64,000 nucleotides of DNA from contig JAGDYV010000140.1 of NCBI GenBank assembly GCA_049116495.1, positions 25,342-89,341 on the forward strand, written 5' to 3'. Below are positions 34,023 through 44,359 of the stretch, piece by piece; position 1 is the stretch's first letter; every line of letters begins with the position of its first letter. The stretch comes from CAJQQK01 sp049116495 (GTDB taxonomy: Bacteria > Pseudomonadota > Alphaproteobacteria > Rhizobiales > Hyphomicrobiaceae). A model generated the notes under the pieces. It saw only the letters and a program-made list of their open reading frames with translations, was not told where the DNA came from and ran no database searches. The translations under genes were made by a program, and so were the position numbers.

Positions 34023-36764
34023 ATGAACAATCTCGATGGAGTCACGGCACCCGATCAACATCGCGCGCTTGGCATGAGCACTTTCGCGTTCAGTGTGTGC
34101 TTTGCGACATGGACGATTTTCTCGATCATTGGGGTGCGCATCAAGCAGGACCTCGGTCTGACCGATACGCAGTTCGGTCTGCTGGTTGCGACGCCGATAT
34201 TGACCGGGTCGCTGAGCCGGATCTTTCTCGGTATCTGGACGGATCAATACGGCGGCCGATTGGTGTTTACGTTGGTTATGGTCGCCGCGGCGATCGCGAC
34301 GTTCCTGTTGTCGACTGTGACGACCTATCCGATGTTCCTGCTTGCAGCGCTCGGCGTCGGATTGGCGGGGGGCTCTTTTGCCGTCGGCATCGCCTACATC
34401 TCGAAGTGGTATCCACAGCAACGCCAGGGCACGGCGCTGGGTATCTTCGGTGTCGGTAACGTTGGTGCCGCCGTGACCAACTTCGGTGCGCCGTTTCTGC
34501 TGGTCGCGTTTGGCTGGGTCCAGACCGCGCAGATTTACGCGGTCGTGATGTTGCTGACGGCAGCGATTTTCTACGTCACGACGCGGGAAGATCCAGCCTT
34601 GTTGGCGCGGCGCGCGCGCGGTGAAAAGCCACGTAGCACTCTGCTTGAACTTGAGCCACTGCGTAACCTGCAGGTCTGGCGCTTCGCACTCTACTATTTC
34701 TTTGTGTTTGGCGCCTTCGTCGCGTTGGCGCTGTGGTTGCCGCGCTATCTGATCGGCGTCTATGGGCTCGACATCAAGACAGCCGGGATGCTGGCCGCGT
34801 TCTATGCCGTGCCGGCCAGTTTGTTTCGCGCCTACGGTGGCCATTTGTCCGACAAGTATGGTGCGCGGGCGGTCATGTACGCGACATTCGGTGTCTCGGC
34901 GGTATGCTGCTTCCTGCTGTCCTACCCGCAGACCGACTACATCATTCACGGCATTGAAGGCCCGATCGCGTTCTCGACCCAGATGGGGCTCGTGCCGTTC
35001 GTCGTTGCGATCTTTGTGCTTGGTTTCTTCATGAGCCTTGGCAAGGCGGCCGTCTATAAACACATTCCCGTTTACTACCCCGACCATGTTGGCTCGGTTG
35101 GTGGTCTGGTCGGCATGATCGGCGGGCTTGGTGGTTTCATTCTGCCGATTGCGTTTGGCGTCATGAATGACCTGACCGGGATCTGGACGAGCTGTTTCAT
35201 GCTGCTGTTCGCGATCACGGTCGTGTCCGGTCTTTGGATGCACTTCTCGATCCTCGCCATGGAACGCGAAGCCCGGCTCAGGGAAGGTGGCGAACCGCTG
35301 CCTGAGCTGCCAGAGATGCAACCAATCCACCAGGCCGCTGTGCACACACCGCCCCCGAGCGTGATTGAGGATTGGCGCCCGGACGATGAAGAGTTCTGGC
35401 AAACCAAGGGACGGGCGATCGCGCGTCGCAATCTGTGGATCTCGATCCCCGCGCTGCTGCTCGCGTTCTCCGTCTGGCTGGTGTGGAGCGTTGTTGTCGC
35501 CAAGCTGCCGGCGATCGGCTTCAAGTATTCAACCGACCAGTTGTTCTGGCTGGCCGCCCTGCCCGGGCTCTCCGGCGCCACGTTGCGGATCTTCTATTCC
35601 TTCATGGTGCCGATCTTCGGCGGGCGCCTGTGGACGACACTGACGACCGCGTCGCTGATGATCCCCGCGTTCGGAATCGGCTATGCCGTGCAAAACCCCG
35701 ACACGCCCTATCTCATCTTCCTGGTGCTCGCGTTGCTGTGCGGTCTGGGCGGCGGCAACTTCGCCTCGTCGATGGCCAATATCAGCTTCTTCTTCCCGAA
35801 GGCCGAAAAAGGCAATGCGCTTGCACTCAACGCGGGGCTTGGCAACGCCGGTGTCAGCGTCATGCAGTTCCTGGTGCCGATCGTCATCACGACCAGCGTC
35901 TTTGGCGCGCTCGGTGGCGAACCACAGGCCGTCGACGAAAACACCAAACTGTGGATTCAAAACGCCGGCTTTGTGTGGATACCGTTCCTGATCGTTGCGA
36001 CGTTCGCGGCGTGGTTCGGGATGAACGATATTGCCTCGGCACGTGCCTCCTTCAAGGAGCAGGCGATCATCTTCCAGCGCAAGCACAACTGGATCATGTG
36101 CTGGCTCTACACGGGCACGTTCGGGTCGTTCATCGGCTACTCGGCGGGCTTCCCGCTGCTCGCCAAGACGCAATTCCCTGAAGTCGACTCGTTGCAGTTC
36201 GTGTTCCTTGGGCCGTTGGTTGGCGCGCTGTCACGGGCAGCAACCGGTTGGGTCTCGGACAAGTATGGTGGTGGTCGCGTGACGTTCTGGACGTTCGTGC
36301 TGATGATCGCAGCCGTCGCCGGTGTGCTCTACTTCCTCGGCATCAAGGATCAGCCGGGCGCGTTCTGGGGCTTCTTTGCAATGTTCATGGTGCTGTTCTT
36401 TGCAACCGGCATCGGCAATGCATCCACGTTCCAGATGATCCCGGTGATGATGCGTTCCGAGGTCGACCGCCTGATGCCGCAGTTGCAGCCGGCCGAGCGG
36501 GTCCGTCAGGCGGAAAAGGAATCCGCTGCGATTATCGGCTTCACGTCGGCAGTTGCCGCTTACGGCGCCTTCTTCATCCCGAAGAGCTACGGCACGTCGA
36601 TCGCGATGACCGGCGGACCGTCAGCTGCCTTGTGGGCTTTCCTGATCTTCTACGCCACCTGTGCCGCCGTGACCTGGTGGTACTACACGCGGCCCGGCGG
36701 TCTGCTGCACGACATCGAACGCGGCATAGACCGCAATCCGACAAGCCCGCAAGCGGCAGAATAA
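34023..36764 (+). CDS. narK: Fused NarK1-NarK2 nitrate/nitrite transporter
   Basis: Single 913-residue membrane protein made of two MFS transporter units, about 24 helices. The first unit (about 1-430) and the second (about 470-900) are joined by a hydrophilic linker near 430-470. The nitrate-porter signatures appear in each half (GIFGVGNVGAAVTNFGAP and GLGNAGVSVMQFLVPI). Such fusions are known in Paracoccus and relatives, where one half is proton-driven nitrate uptake and the other nitrate/nitrite antiport. ATG 34023 follows AGGGGAACTGAG; the frame opens at 33981 but without a ribosome site. It leads the nar operon, with narG 12 bases downstream. Confidence 0.93.
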   Translation: MNNLDGVTAPDQHRALGMSTFAFSVCFATWTIFSIIGVRIKQDLGLTDTQFGLLVATPILTGSLSRIFLGIWTDQYGGRLVFTLVMVAAAIATFLLSTVTTYPMFLLAALGVGLAGGSFAVGIAYISKWYPQQRQGTALGIFGVGNVGAAVTNFGAPFLLVAFGWVQTAQIYAVVMLLTAAIFYVTTREDPALLARRARGEKPRSTLLELEPLRNLQVWRFALYYFFVFGAFVALALWLPRYLIGVYGLDIKTAGMLAAFYAVPASLFRAYGGHLSDKYGARAVMYATFGVSAVCCFLLSYPQTDYIIHGIEGPIAFSTQMGLVPFVVAIFVLGFFMSLGKAAVYKHIPVYYPDHVGSVGGLVGMIGGLGGFILPIAFGVMNDLTGIWTSCFMLLFAITVVSGLWMHFSILAMEREARLREGGEPLPELPEMQPIHQAAVHTPPPSVIEDWRPDDEEFWQTKGRAIARRNLWISIPALLLAFSVWLVWSVVVAKLPAIGFKYSTDQLFWLAALPGLSGATLRIFYSFMVPIFGGRLWTTLTTASLMIPAFGIGYAVQNPDTPYLIFLVLALLCGLGGGNFASSMANISFFFPKAEKGNALALNAGLGNAGVSVMQFLVPIVITTSVFGALGGEPQAVDENTKLWIQNAGFVWIPFLIVATFAAWFGMNDIASARASFKEQAIIFQRKHNWIMCWLYTGTFGSFIGYSAGFPLLAKTQFPEVDSLQFVFLGPLVGALSRAATGWVSDKYGGGRVTFWTFVLMIAAVAGVLYFLGIKDQPGAFWGFFAMFMVLFFATGIGNASTFQMIPVMMRSEVDRLMPQLQPAERVRQAEKESAAIIGFTSAVAAYGAFFIPKSYGTSIAMTGGPSAALWAFLIFYATCAAVTWWYYTRPGGLLHDIERGIDRNPTSPQAAE

Positions 36765-36776
36765 GGGGACGAAAAC

Positions 36777-39700
36777 ATGAGCCATTTTCTCGAGCGCCTG
36801 ACGTTCTTCAAGCGCACGCCTGAGCCGTTTTCCGACGGGCATGGCGTCACCACCCAGGAAGACCGCCGTTGGGAAGACGGCTATCGCAAGCGCTGGCAAC
36901 ACGACAAGATCGTGCGCTCGACGCATGGCGTAAACTGCACGGGTTCATGTTCCTGGAAGATCTACGTCAAGGGTGGCATCGTCACCTGGGAGACGCAGCA
37001 GACCGACTATCCACGGACTCGTCCCGATCTACCCAACCACGAGCCGCGCGGTTGTTCGCGCGGTGCCAGTTTCAGCTGGTACCTCTATTCCAACAATCGC
37101 GTGAAATATCCCCTGGTGCGCAAGCGCTTGATGAAGTTGTGGCAGGAGGCGCGCAAGACGCTGACGCCGGTTGCCGCGTGGGCATCGATCGTCGAGGACC
37201 CGGCGAAGCGCGTGACCTATACCAAAAAGCGCGGACACGGCGGCTTCGTGCGGGGCAGCTGGGATGAAGTGACGGAACTGATCGCGGCCGCCAATGCCTA
37301 TACGGCCAAGACCTACGGTCCTGATCGGGTGTTTGGCTTCTCGCCGATCCCGGCGATGTCGATGGTGTCTTATGCGGCGGGCTCGCGCTATCTCTCCTTG
37401 CTGGGCGGTGTGTGCATGTCGTTCTACGACTGGTACTGCGACCTGCCGCCGGCTTCACCGCAGACCTGGGGCGAACAGACCGACGTGCCGGAGTCGGCCG
37501 ATTGGTACAACTCAGGCTTCATCATCTTGTGGGGCTCGAACGTTCCCCAGACGCGCACGCCGGATGCGCACTTTTATACCGAGGCACGCTATCGTGGTGC
37601 CAAAAGCGCGGTGATCTGTCCGGACTATTCGGAAGCGTCGAAGTTTGCCGATATGTGGCTCGCTGTGAAGCAGGGCACGGACTCGGCGCTTGCGATGGCG
37701 ATGGGGCACGTCATCCTGCGCGAGTATCACGTCGACCGCCAGGTCCCCTACTTTGAAGATTATGCGCGAAAATATACCGACATGCCGATGCTGGTTCGCC
37801 TCGTCAAGCAAGGCGATCACTATGTGCCCGAGCGCCAGCTGCGGGCGTCGGATTTCGATGGCGCGCTCGATGAGGCGAACAACCCCGAATGGAAGACCGT
37901 CGCCTACGATGAAGCGGGCGGTGACAAAATCGTGGTGCCGAATGGATCGGTCGGTTTCCGGTGGGGCGAGCAAGGCAAGTGGAACCTCGAGGAAAAGGAG
38001 GCCGGCGGCGGTGAAACCAAGCTCAGGCTGTCACTGGCTGACATCAAGGATGACGTGAGCGGTGTCGCCTTTCCTTACTTCGGCAACCGGGAGCATGATC
38101 ATTTTACCGGCACCGATCATCCAAGCGTGCTCGTGCGTAACGTCCCGACCAAGACGCTGAAGCTGGCCGACGGAGAAGCACTGGTCGCCTCCGTCTATGA
38201 CCTGTTCCTTGCCAACTACGGCATTGATCGCGGTTTCGGTGGCGCGCACGTTGCCAAGAGCTACAACGCCGAAGACCCATACACACCAGCTTGGGCTGAA
38301 AAAATCACCGGTGTACCGCGCGACCAGATCGTGCAGGTGGCGCATGAATTCGCGTCCAATGCGGAGAAAACCAACGGCCGATCGATGGTTATCATCGGGG
38401 CTGCGATGAACCACTGGTATCATTGCGACATGAACTATCGCGGGGTGATCAACATGCTCGTCATGTGCGGGTGTGTCGGCCAATCCGGCGGGGGCTGGTC
38501 GCACTATGTCGGGCAAGAAAAGCTGCGCCCGCAGTCGGGGTGGTTGCCGCTGGCATTTGGGCTGGATTGGTCCCGCCCGCCGCGACAGCAGAATTCGACG
38601 TCGAGCTTTTACGCGCACTCCGATCAGTGGCGTTACGAGACGCTGGATGTGAAGGAGATCCTGTCGCCCACCGCTCCGGCCGGGCCTTGGGATGGCGCGC
38701 TGATCGATTATAACGCACGCGCCGAACGGATGGGTTGGCTGCCATCGGCACCGCAACTCGAAACCAATCCGTTGGAGGTTGCCAAGCAGGCTGCAGCATC
38801 GGGTAAGGATCCCAAGGACTTCGTTGCCGACGCCTTGAAGTCTGGCACGCTTAACATGTCGTGCCATGACCCTGACAATCCGAAGAACTGGCCGCGCAAC
38901 ATGTTCGTGTGGCGCTCCAACCTGTTGGGTTCTTCCGGCAAAGGCCATGAGTATTTCCTGAAACACCTGCTCGGCACCAGCCATGGCGTGATGGGCAAGG
39001 ACCTCGGAGAAATCGGATTCAGCAAACCGCAGGACGTGGTCTGGAACGATGAGGCACCGGAGGGAAAACTCGATCTTCTCGTGACGCTCGATTTCCGTAT
39101 GTCGACGACCTGTGTGCTCTCCGACATCGTGCTGCCGACGGCGACCTGGTACGAGAAGGACGACCTCAATACGTCCGACATGCACCCCTTCATTCACCCG
39201 TTGACGGGAGCGGTCGACCCGCTGTGGGAGGCCAAGTCCGATTGGGAGATCTACAAATCGATCGCGAAAAAGTTTTCCGAGGTTGCACCGGAAGTGCTCG
39301 GCGTCGAGCAGGACGTCGTGCTGACGCCGATCATGCACGACACGCCGGCGGAGATCGCGCAGGCGCTTGATGTCAAGGACTGGAAACGAGGCGAGTGCGA
39401 GCCGGTGCCCGGCAAGACGATGCCGGCGGTGGCGGTGGTCGAACGTGACTATCCGAACCTCTACAAACGGTTCACATCGGTTGGTCCCTTGATGGAGAAG
39501 CTCGGTAACGGCACGAAAGGGATCAGTTGGAACACTGATCATGAAATCCACTTCCTCAAGAAGCTCAACGGCGAGGTGTTGGAGGAGGGGCCGACCAAGG
39601 GCTTTGCGAAGATCGAGACAGCGATCGATGCCTGCGAGGTCATCCTGTCCTTGGCGCCTGAAACCAATGGCGAGGTTGCCGTCAAGGCCTGGGAATCGCT

Positions 39701-40538
39701 TTCCAAGACGACCGGACGGGACCATGGTCATCTGGCGCTCCCCAAAGAAGACGAGAAGATCCGCTTCCGCGATGTCGCATCGCAACCGCGCAAGATCATC
39801 TCGTCGCCGATCTGGTCGGGTCTTGAATCCGAGAAGGTCTGCTACAACGCCGGCTACACCAACGTGCATGAGTTGATCCCATGGCGCACGCTGTCCGGGC
39901 GCCAGCAGCTTTATCAGGATCATTTGTGGATGCGCGCGTTCGGTGAGGCGCTGTGCGTCTACCGGCCGCCGATCGATACACAAACGGTCAAGCCGGTCAT
40001 TGATTCCAAGCCCAATGGTGAAGACCAGATCGTCCTGAACTTCATCACGCCGCACCAGAAGTGGGGCATCCACTCCACCTACACCGACAACCTGTTGATG
40101 CTGACGCTGTCGCGTGGTGGGCCGATCGTCTGGTTGAGCGAAACCGATGCGGCGAAGGTCGGCATTGTCGATAACGACTGGGTCGAAGCCTACAACACGA
40201 ACGGCGCCCTGGTGGCCCGCGCGGTCGTCTCCCAACGCATCAAGGAGGGGACGCTCTACATGTATCACGCGCAGGAGAAGATAGTGAACGTGCCCGGTTC
40301 CGAGATGACCGGTCAGCGCGGCGGCATTCACAATTCCGTCACGCGCACAGTGGTCAAGCCGACCCATATGATCGGCGGCTACGCGCAACAATCCTACGGC
40401 TTCAACTACTACGGCACGATCGGCACCAATCGCGACGAGTTCGTCATCGTGCGCAAGATGTCGGAGGTCGATTGGCTGGAGCGGCCGGACAACTCGACGC
40501 CGACGCCCAATAAAATCCAGAGGGAGGCCGCAGAATGA
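36777..40538 (+). CDS. narG: Respiratory nitrate reductase, catalytic alpha subunit NarG
   Basis: Molybdenum enzyme subunit of 1253 residues, full length for NarG, on the cytoplasmic face of the membrane; it reduces nitrate to nitrite. The FS0 cluster ligands are His50, Cys54, Cys58 (HGVNCTGSCSW) and Cys93 (RGCSRGAS), the His-ligated pattern special to NarG. The molybdopterin region includes YDWYCDLPPASPQTWGEQTD, conserved in NarG proteins. No complete twin-arginine signal is present, as expected for a cytoplasm-facing enzyme. ATG 36777 follows AAGGGGACGAAAAC. The stop overlaps narH by four bases. Confidence 0.97.
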   Translation: MSHFLERLTFFKRTPEPFSDGHGVTTQEDRRWEDGYRKRWQHDKIVRSTHGVNCTGSCSWKIYVKGGIVTWETQQTDYPRTRPDLPNHEPRGCSRGASFSWYLYSNNRVKYPLVRKRLMKLWQEARKTLTPVAAWASIVEDPAKRVTYTKKRGHGGFVRGSWDEVTELIAAANAYTAKTYGPDRVFGFSPIPAMSMVSYAAGSRYLSLLGGVCMSFYDWYCDLPPASPQTWGEQTDVPESADWYNSGFIILWGSNVPQTRTPDAHFYTEARYRGAKSAVICPDYSEASKFADMWLAVKQGTDSALAMAMGHVILREYHVDRQVPYFEDYARKYTDMPMLVRLVKQGDHYVPERQLRASDFDGALDEANNPEWKTVAYDEAGGDKIVVPNGSVGFRWGEQGKWNLEEKEAGGGETKLRLSLADIKDDVSGVAFPYFGNREHDHFTGTDHPSVLVRNVPTKTLKLADGEALVASVYDLFLANYGIDRGFGGAHVAKSYNAEDPYTPAWAEKITGVPRDQIVQVAHEFASNAEKTNGRSMVIIGAAMNHWYHCDMNYRGVINMLVMCGCVGQSGGGWSHYVGQEKLRPQSGWLPLAFGLDWSRPPRQQNSTSSFYAHSDQWRYETLDVKEILSPTAPAGPWDGALIDYNARAERMGWLPSAPQLETNPLEVAKQAAASGKDPKDFVADALKSGTLNMSCHDPDNPKNWPRNMFVWRSNLLGSSGKGHEYFLKHLLGTSHGVMGKDLGEIGFSKPQDVVWNDEAPEGKLDLLVTLDFRMSTTCVLSDIVLPTATWYEKDDLNTSDMHPFIHPLTGAVDPLWEAKSDWEIYKSIAKKFSEVAPEVLGVEQDVVLTPIMHDTPAEIAQALDVKDWKRGECEPVPGKTMPAVAVVERDYPNLYKRFTSVGPLMEKLGNGTKGISWNTDHEIHFLKKLNGEVLEEGPTKGFAKIETAIDACEVILSLAPETNGEVAVKAWESLSKTTGRDHGHLALPKEDEKIRFRDVASQPRKIISSPIWSGLESEKVCYNAGYTNVHELIPWRTLSGRQQLYQDHLWMRAFGEALCVYRPPIDTQTVKPVIDSKPNGEDQIVLNFITPHQKWGIHSTYTDNLLMLTLSRGGPIVWLSETDAAKVGIVDNDWVEAYNTNGALVARAVVSQRIKEGTLYMYHAQEKIVNVPGSEMTGQRGGIHNSVTRTVVKPTHMIGGYAQQSYGFNYYGTIGTNRDEFVIVRKMSEVDWLERPDNSTPTPNKIQREAAE

Positions 40539-42055
40539 AAATCCGCGCTCAAATTGCGATGGTGTTGAACCTCGACAAATGCATCGGCTGTCACACCTGC
40601 TCGGTGACGTGCAAGAACGTTTGGACCAACCGCGAAGGCATGGAATACGCCTGGTTCAACAACGTCGAAACCAAACCCGGCATTGGTTACCCGAAAGACT
40701 GGGAAAACCAGAAGCGCTGGAACGGCGGCTGGACGCGCAAGGCGAACGGCAAGATCGAGCCGAAGATCGGCGGCAAATGGCGCGTGCTCGCCAAGATCTT
40801 CGCCAACCCGGACCTGCCGGAGATCGATGACTATTACGAGCCGTTCACGTTCGACTATGACCACCTGCAAAAGGCACCGGAACTTGAGGCGATGCCGACC
40901 GCGCGGCCGCGTTCGCTGATAACGGGCGAACGCATGGAGAAGATCGAATGGGGACCGAACTGGGAAGAGATTCTCGGTGGCGAGTTTGCCAAGCGCTCGC
41001 AGGACTACAACTTCGAAGGCGTCCAGAAGGAGATCTACGGCCAGTTCGAAAACACCTTCATGATGTACTTGCCGCGGCTGTGTGAGCACTGCCTCAACCC
41101 GGCGTGCGTTGCCGCTTGTCCGTCGGGCGCGATCTACAAGCGTGAGGAAGATGGCATTGTGCTCATCGACCAGGACAAGTGCCGGGGCTGGCGGATGTGC
41201 GTCAGCGGCTGCCCGTACAAGAAGATCTACTACAACTGGTCGAGCGGCAAATCCGAAAAGTGCATTTTCTGCTATCCGCGCATCGAGGCGGGTCAGCCGA
41301 CGGTGTGCTCGGAGACCTGTGTCGGGCGGATCCGTTATCTCGGTGTGATGCTCTACGATGCGGACCAGATCGAAGCGGCGGCAAGCGTCAAGGAGGATGC
41401 CGACCTTTATGAGGCGCAGCTCAAACTGTTCCTCGACCCCAATGATCCGGCGGTGATTGCCCAGGCACGTGCCGACGGTGTGCCGGACGCCTGGCTGGAC
41501 GCTGCGAAAAAATCGCCGGTGTGGAAAATGGCGATGGAATGGAAAGTCGCTTTTCCGCTGCATCCCGAATACCGGACGCTCCCGATGGTCTGGTATGTGC
41601 CGCCATTGTCACCAATTCAGTCCGCGGCCGAGGCCGGCAAGATGGGCAGCGATGGTGCCATGCCAGACGTGCGCTCGTTGCGCATTCCGCTCAAGTACCT
41701 CGCCAACCTCTTGACCGCCGGTGACGAGGAGCCGGTTGCGCTCGGCCTTGAACGGATGCTGGCGATGCGCACCTACATGCGCGCCAAGACCGTGGATGGC
41801 GTGCACGATGAAGTGACGCCGAAACGGGTTGGCCTGCGCCCGGAACAGATCGACGAGATGTATCACATCATGGCGATCGCAAACTTCGAAGACCGCTTCG
41901 TGATCCCGACCGCGCACCGCGAACTAGGCGAAGACGCTTTCGACCTGAGAGGGTCGTGCGGGTTCTCGTTTGGCAATGGTTGCTCGGATGGGGAGACAGG
42001 AACGGGGCTGTTTGGCGCGCCCAGCAAGATCAAGAATCCGATGGAGGTCGAGTAA
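40535..42055 (+). CDS. narH: Respiratory nitrate reductase, iron-sulfur beta subunit NarH
   Basis: Electron-transfer subunit of 506 residues carrying four iron-sulfur clusters between NarI and NarG. Ligand groups are CIGCHTCSVTC near 13-23, CEHCLNPACVAAC near 185-197, CRGWRMCVSGC near 218-228 and the CIFC...CSETC groups near 245-270. The Trp in CRGWRMC replaces a Cys and marks the three-iron cluster, as in known NarH. The start overlaps the narG stop (ATGA), and its stop TAA shares one base with the narJ ATG. Confidence 0.97.
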   Translation: MKIRAQIAMVLNLDKCIGCHTCSVTCKNVWTNREGMEYAWFNNVETKPGIGYPKDWENQKRWNGGWTRKANGKIEPKIGGKWRVLAKIFANPDLPEIDDYYEPFTFDYDHLQKAPELEAMPTARPRSLITGERMEKIEWGPNWEEILGGEFAKRSQDYNFEGVQKEIYGQFENTFMMYLPRLCEHCLNPACVAACPSGAIYKREEDGIVLIDQDKCRGWRMCVSGCPYKKIYYNWSSGKSEKCIFCYPRIEAGQPTVCSETCVGRIRYLGVMLYDADQIEAAASVKEDADLYEAQLKLFLDPNDPAVIAQARADGVPDAWLDAAKKSPVWKMAMEWKVAFPLHPEYRTLPMVWYVPPLSPIQSAAEAGKMGSDGAMPDVRSLRIPLKYLANLLTAGDEEPVALGLERMLAMRTYMRAKTVDGVHDEVTPKRVGLRPEQIDEMYHIMAIANFEDRFVIPTAHRELGEDAFDLRGSCGFSFGNGCSDGETGTGLFGAPSKIKNPMEVE

Positions 42056-42795
42056 TGCAGACGACCCTGAAAATACTTTCGGCCCTGCTCACCTATCCGA
42101 GCGCCGAGCTCAAGCAGGCAGCGCCCGATCTGCGCGTGGCGATCGCTGGCGAAAGTGCGCTGTCGAAACAACAACGCGTCGGAATTGACCGCCTGCTCGG
42201 CGACTTCGAGACCAAGGACCTGCTCGATCTGCAGGAGCGCTATATCCTGCTGTTTGATCGCACGCGTTCGCTGTCACTGCATTTGTTCGAACATGTCCAC
42301 GGCGAAAGTCGCGATCGCGGCCAGGCGATGGTCGATCTGCAGCAGCTTTACGAGTCGCACGGGCTTTCGTTCACGAGCACCGAACTGCCGGATTTCCTGC
42401 CGTTGTTCCTGGAATTCGCCTCGACGATCGCTGATGGTGAAGCGCGCGCGCTGCTTGCCGAAACGGCACACATTTTCGAAGCGATCCGACAACGCTTGAA
42501 GAAGCGCCGATCACGTTACGAAGTTGTCTTCTGGTGTCTGCAGAGCATTGCCAAGGGAAAGCCGGATCCGGCGGCCGTCAAAGCGATGCTCGCGACGCCT
42601 GACCCGGATGCCAATGATCTCGAAGCTCTAGACGCCGCCTGGGAGGAGGAGGTGCGCTTCGGCCCGGCCACAGCTGACTGCGGGCATGAGGGTCTGGCGG
42701 CAAAATTGCGTGCCGGCATGCGGCCGGCGCCGGGCGTTGCGACGCCTGAGCGTCAGCACACCGTCTTCACCCATTCACCGTCAAACCGCGCCTGA
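42055..42795 (+). CDS. narJ: Nitrate reductase assembly chaperone NarJ
   Basis: Cytoplasmic TorD/DmsD-family chaperone of 246 residues, needed for inserting the molybdenum cofactor into NarG and for attaching NarGH to NarI. The core helical domain is shown by LSALLTYPSAELKQA at the N-terminus, by DLQERYILLFDRTRSLSLHLFEH and by ELPDFLPLFLEF. ATG 42055 overlaps the narH stop by one base. The C-terminal 50 residues are acidic then flexible, as in other NarJ proteins. Confidence 0.94.
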   Translation: MQTTLKILSALLTYPSAELKQAAPDLRVAIAGESALSKQQRVGIDRLLGDFETKDLLDLQERYILLFDRTRSLSLHLFEHVHGESRDRGQAMVDLQQLYESHGLSFTSTELPDFLPLFLEFASTIADGEARALLAETAHIFEAIRQRLKKRRSRYEVVFWCLQSIAKGKPDPAAVKAMLATPDPDANDLEALDAAWEEEVRFGPATADCGHEGLAAKLRAGMRPAPGVATPERQHTVFTHSPSNRA

Positions 42796-42808
42796 GGAGG
42801 GCCCTGAT

Positions 42809-43519
42809 ATGCGCGATGTCATCAATCACATCGTCTTTGGTTGGTACCCTTACCTGGCGCTTACCGTCTTTCTGCTCGGCAGTCTCATTCGGTTCGATCG
42901 CGAGCAGTACACGTGGAAGACCGGCTCCAGTCAGCTCTTGCGCCGGCGCCAGTTGATGATTGGATCGAATCTGTTTCACGTCGGCATATTGATCATCTTC
43001 TTCGGTCACCTTGTCGGATTGCTCACCCCCATCGCGTTGTTCGATGCGCTTGGCATCAGTCACGGCTTCAAACAGGTATTGGCTATCGTGATCGGCGGGA
43101 TCGCCGGAATTGCCTGCCTGATCGGCATTGTGATGCTGACCCATCGCAGGCTCTATGATCAACGCATCCGGGCGACTTCTACTACCGGTGACATTTTCAT
43201 CTTGCTGTTGTTGTTCGCCCAGCTCCTGCTCGGCCTTGCGACGATCCCGATCTCGATGGGTCATCTCGACGGCCATGAGATGGTGAAGTTCATGAACTGG
43301 GCGCAAGGTATTTTGACGCTGCAGTCGGACGCCTGGCGGCTGGTTGCCGACGTTCATCCGATCTTCAAGGCGCATCTGTTCCTCGGCATAACGATCTTTC
43401 TGGTCTTCCCGTTCACCCGGCTCGTACACGTCTGGAGCGCGCCGATCTGGTATCTCGGACGACGCGGCTATCAGGTCGTGCGTTCGCGGAATGCGACGAC
43501 GAGAGGATTGGGCCGATGA
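42809..43519 (+). CDS. narI: Respiratory nitrate reductase, cytochrome b gamma subunit NarI
   Basis: Membrane subunit of 236 residues with five helices and two b haems that oxidises quinol. Likely haem histidines lie in SNLFHVGILIIFFGHLVG (near 55-66) and in the C-terminal VHPIFKAHLFLG region (near 187-198). ATG 42809 follows GAGGAGGG. The stop overlaps the parvulin gene start by four bases. Confidence 0.95.
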   Translation: MRDVINHIVFGWYPYLALTVFLLGSLIRFDREQYTWKTGSSQLLRRRQLMIGSNLFHVGILIIFFGHLVGLLTPIALFDALGISHGFKQVLAIVIGGIAGIACLIGIVMLTHRRLYDQRIRATSTTGDIFILLLLFAQLLLGLATIPISMGHLDGHEMVKFMNWAQGILTLQSDAWRLVADVHPIFKAHLFLGITIFLVFPFTRLVHVWSAPIWYLGRRGYQVVRSRNATTRGLGR

Positions 43520-44349
43520 CCTGTTTGACACATCAAGTCGCTCAGCAAGCACCGCGTGTGCCGGTTATGATCAATGGCGTTGAGGTGCCTTACGATGAGA
43601 TTGCCCGCGAGGTGCAGTTTCATCCAGCCCCAACGCCGATCGAGGCGTGGCAGGCCGCGGCACACGCCTTGGCCGTGCGCTCGATGTTGTTGCAGGAGGC
43701 GGCACGGCTCGGGCTCACGCCGCAACCGGTTGTCGACCAGGACGGCGCGCGCGAAACCGATGAAGAGGCGCTCGTCCGTCAAGTTATCGAACAGCAAGTT
43801 ACGGTGCCGGATCCGACATCAGAAGCCTGCAAACGTTACTACGAACAAAACCGCAAACGGTTTCGCACACCGGTGATTGCGGAAGCGTCGCATATCTTGC
43901 TTGCCGCATCACCGTCGGATGCCAAAGCTTATGCGGCCCGACGCGCAGAGGCGGTGAACTGCATCGAGAGCCTCGCGGGCAATCCTGCCGGTTTCGCCAA
44001 CCTTGCCAAGGATGTGTCGGATTGCCCATCCGCGGCACAGGGTGGCAACCTTGGGCAGTTGTCGCCCGGCCAGACGACGCCCGCGTTCGAGGCCGCGATG
44101 GCGGCAATGGCGCCAGGCGAGATTAGCGGCCAACCGGTCGAGAGCCCCTATGGGTCTCACGTTATCCACCTGAAGCGCCGGATCGAGGGCCGCGAACTGC
44201 CGTTCGAGGCGGTCAAGGCGCGGATCGCGACCTACCTGTCGGACAAGGTCAGCCGAACGGCGACGGCGCAGTATCTCGCCCGGCTCGCGGCTGGCGCCGA
44301 AATCAGCGGTGTCAATCTGCCCGACGTACAGGACCTGCGGGTTTTTTGA
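43516..44349 (+). CDS. PpiC-type (parvulin) peptidyl-prolyl isomerase
   Basis: Protein of 277 residues with an N-terminal helical region (about 1-115) and a parvulin domain (about 120-225), seen in EASHILLAASP, GGNLGQLSPGQTTPAFEAAM and SPYGSHVIHLKRR. No signal peptide or membrane anchor is visible, so it should act in the cytoplasm, which fits maturation of the cytoplasm-facing NarGH. Parvulin genes next to narGHJI are known in other denitrifiers. It is translationally coupled to narI (ATGA overlap). Confidence 0.9.
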   Translation: MTCLTHQVAQQAPRVPVMINGVEVPYDEIAREVQFHPAPTPIEAWQAAAHALAVRSMLLQEAARLGLTPQPVVDQDGARETDEEALVRQVIEQQVTVPDPTSEACKRYYEQNRKRFRTPVIAEASHILLAASPSDAKAYAARRAEAVNCIESLAGNPAGFANLAKDVSDCPSAAQGGNLGQLSPGQTTPAFEAAMAAMAPGEISGQPVESPYGSHVIHLKRRIEGRELPFEAVKARIATYLSDKVSRTATAQYLARLAAGAEISGVNLPDVQDLRVF

Positions 44350-44359
44350 GGAATACGCC

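Noticed and set aside
33978..35402. Minus-strand open frame of 474 codons within narK
   Set aside because: Antisense shadow of the transporter, full of Arg, His, Gln and Asp repeats and without a ribosome site.
38031..40391. Very long open frame (786 codons) on the minus strand within narG
   Set aside because: It is a high-GC shadow of narG codon usage; composition is Arg/His/Val rich with no domain, and narG is unmistakable on the plus strand.
40409..41563. Minus-strand open frame of 384 codons within narH
   Set aside because: Antisense shadow of narH, which has all expected cysteine groups in the plus-strand frame.
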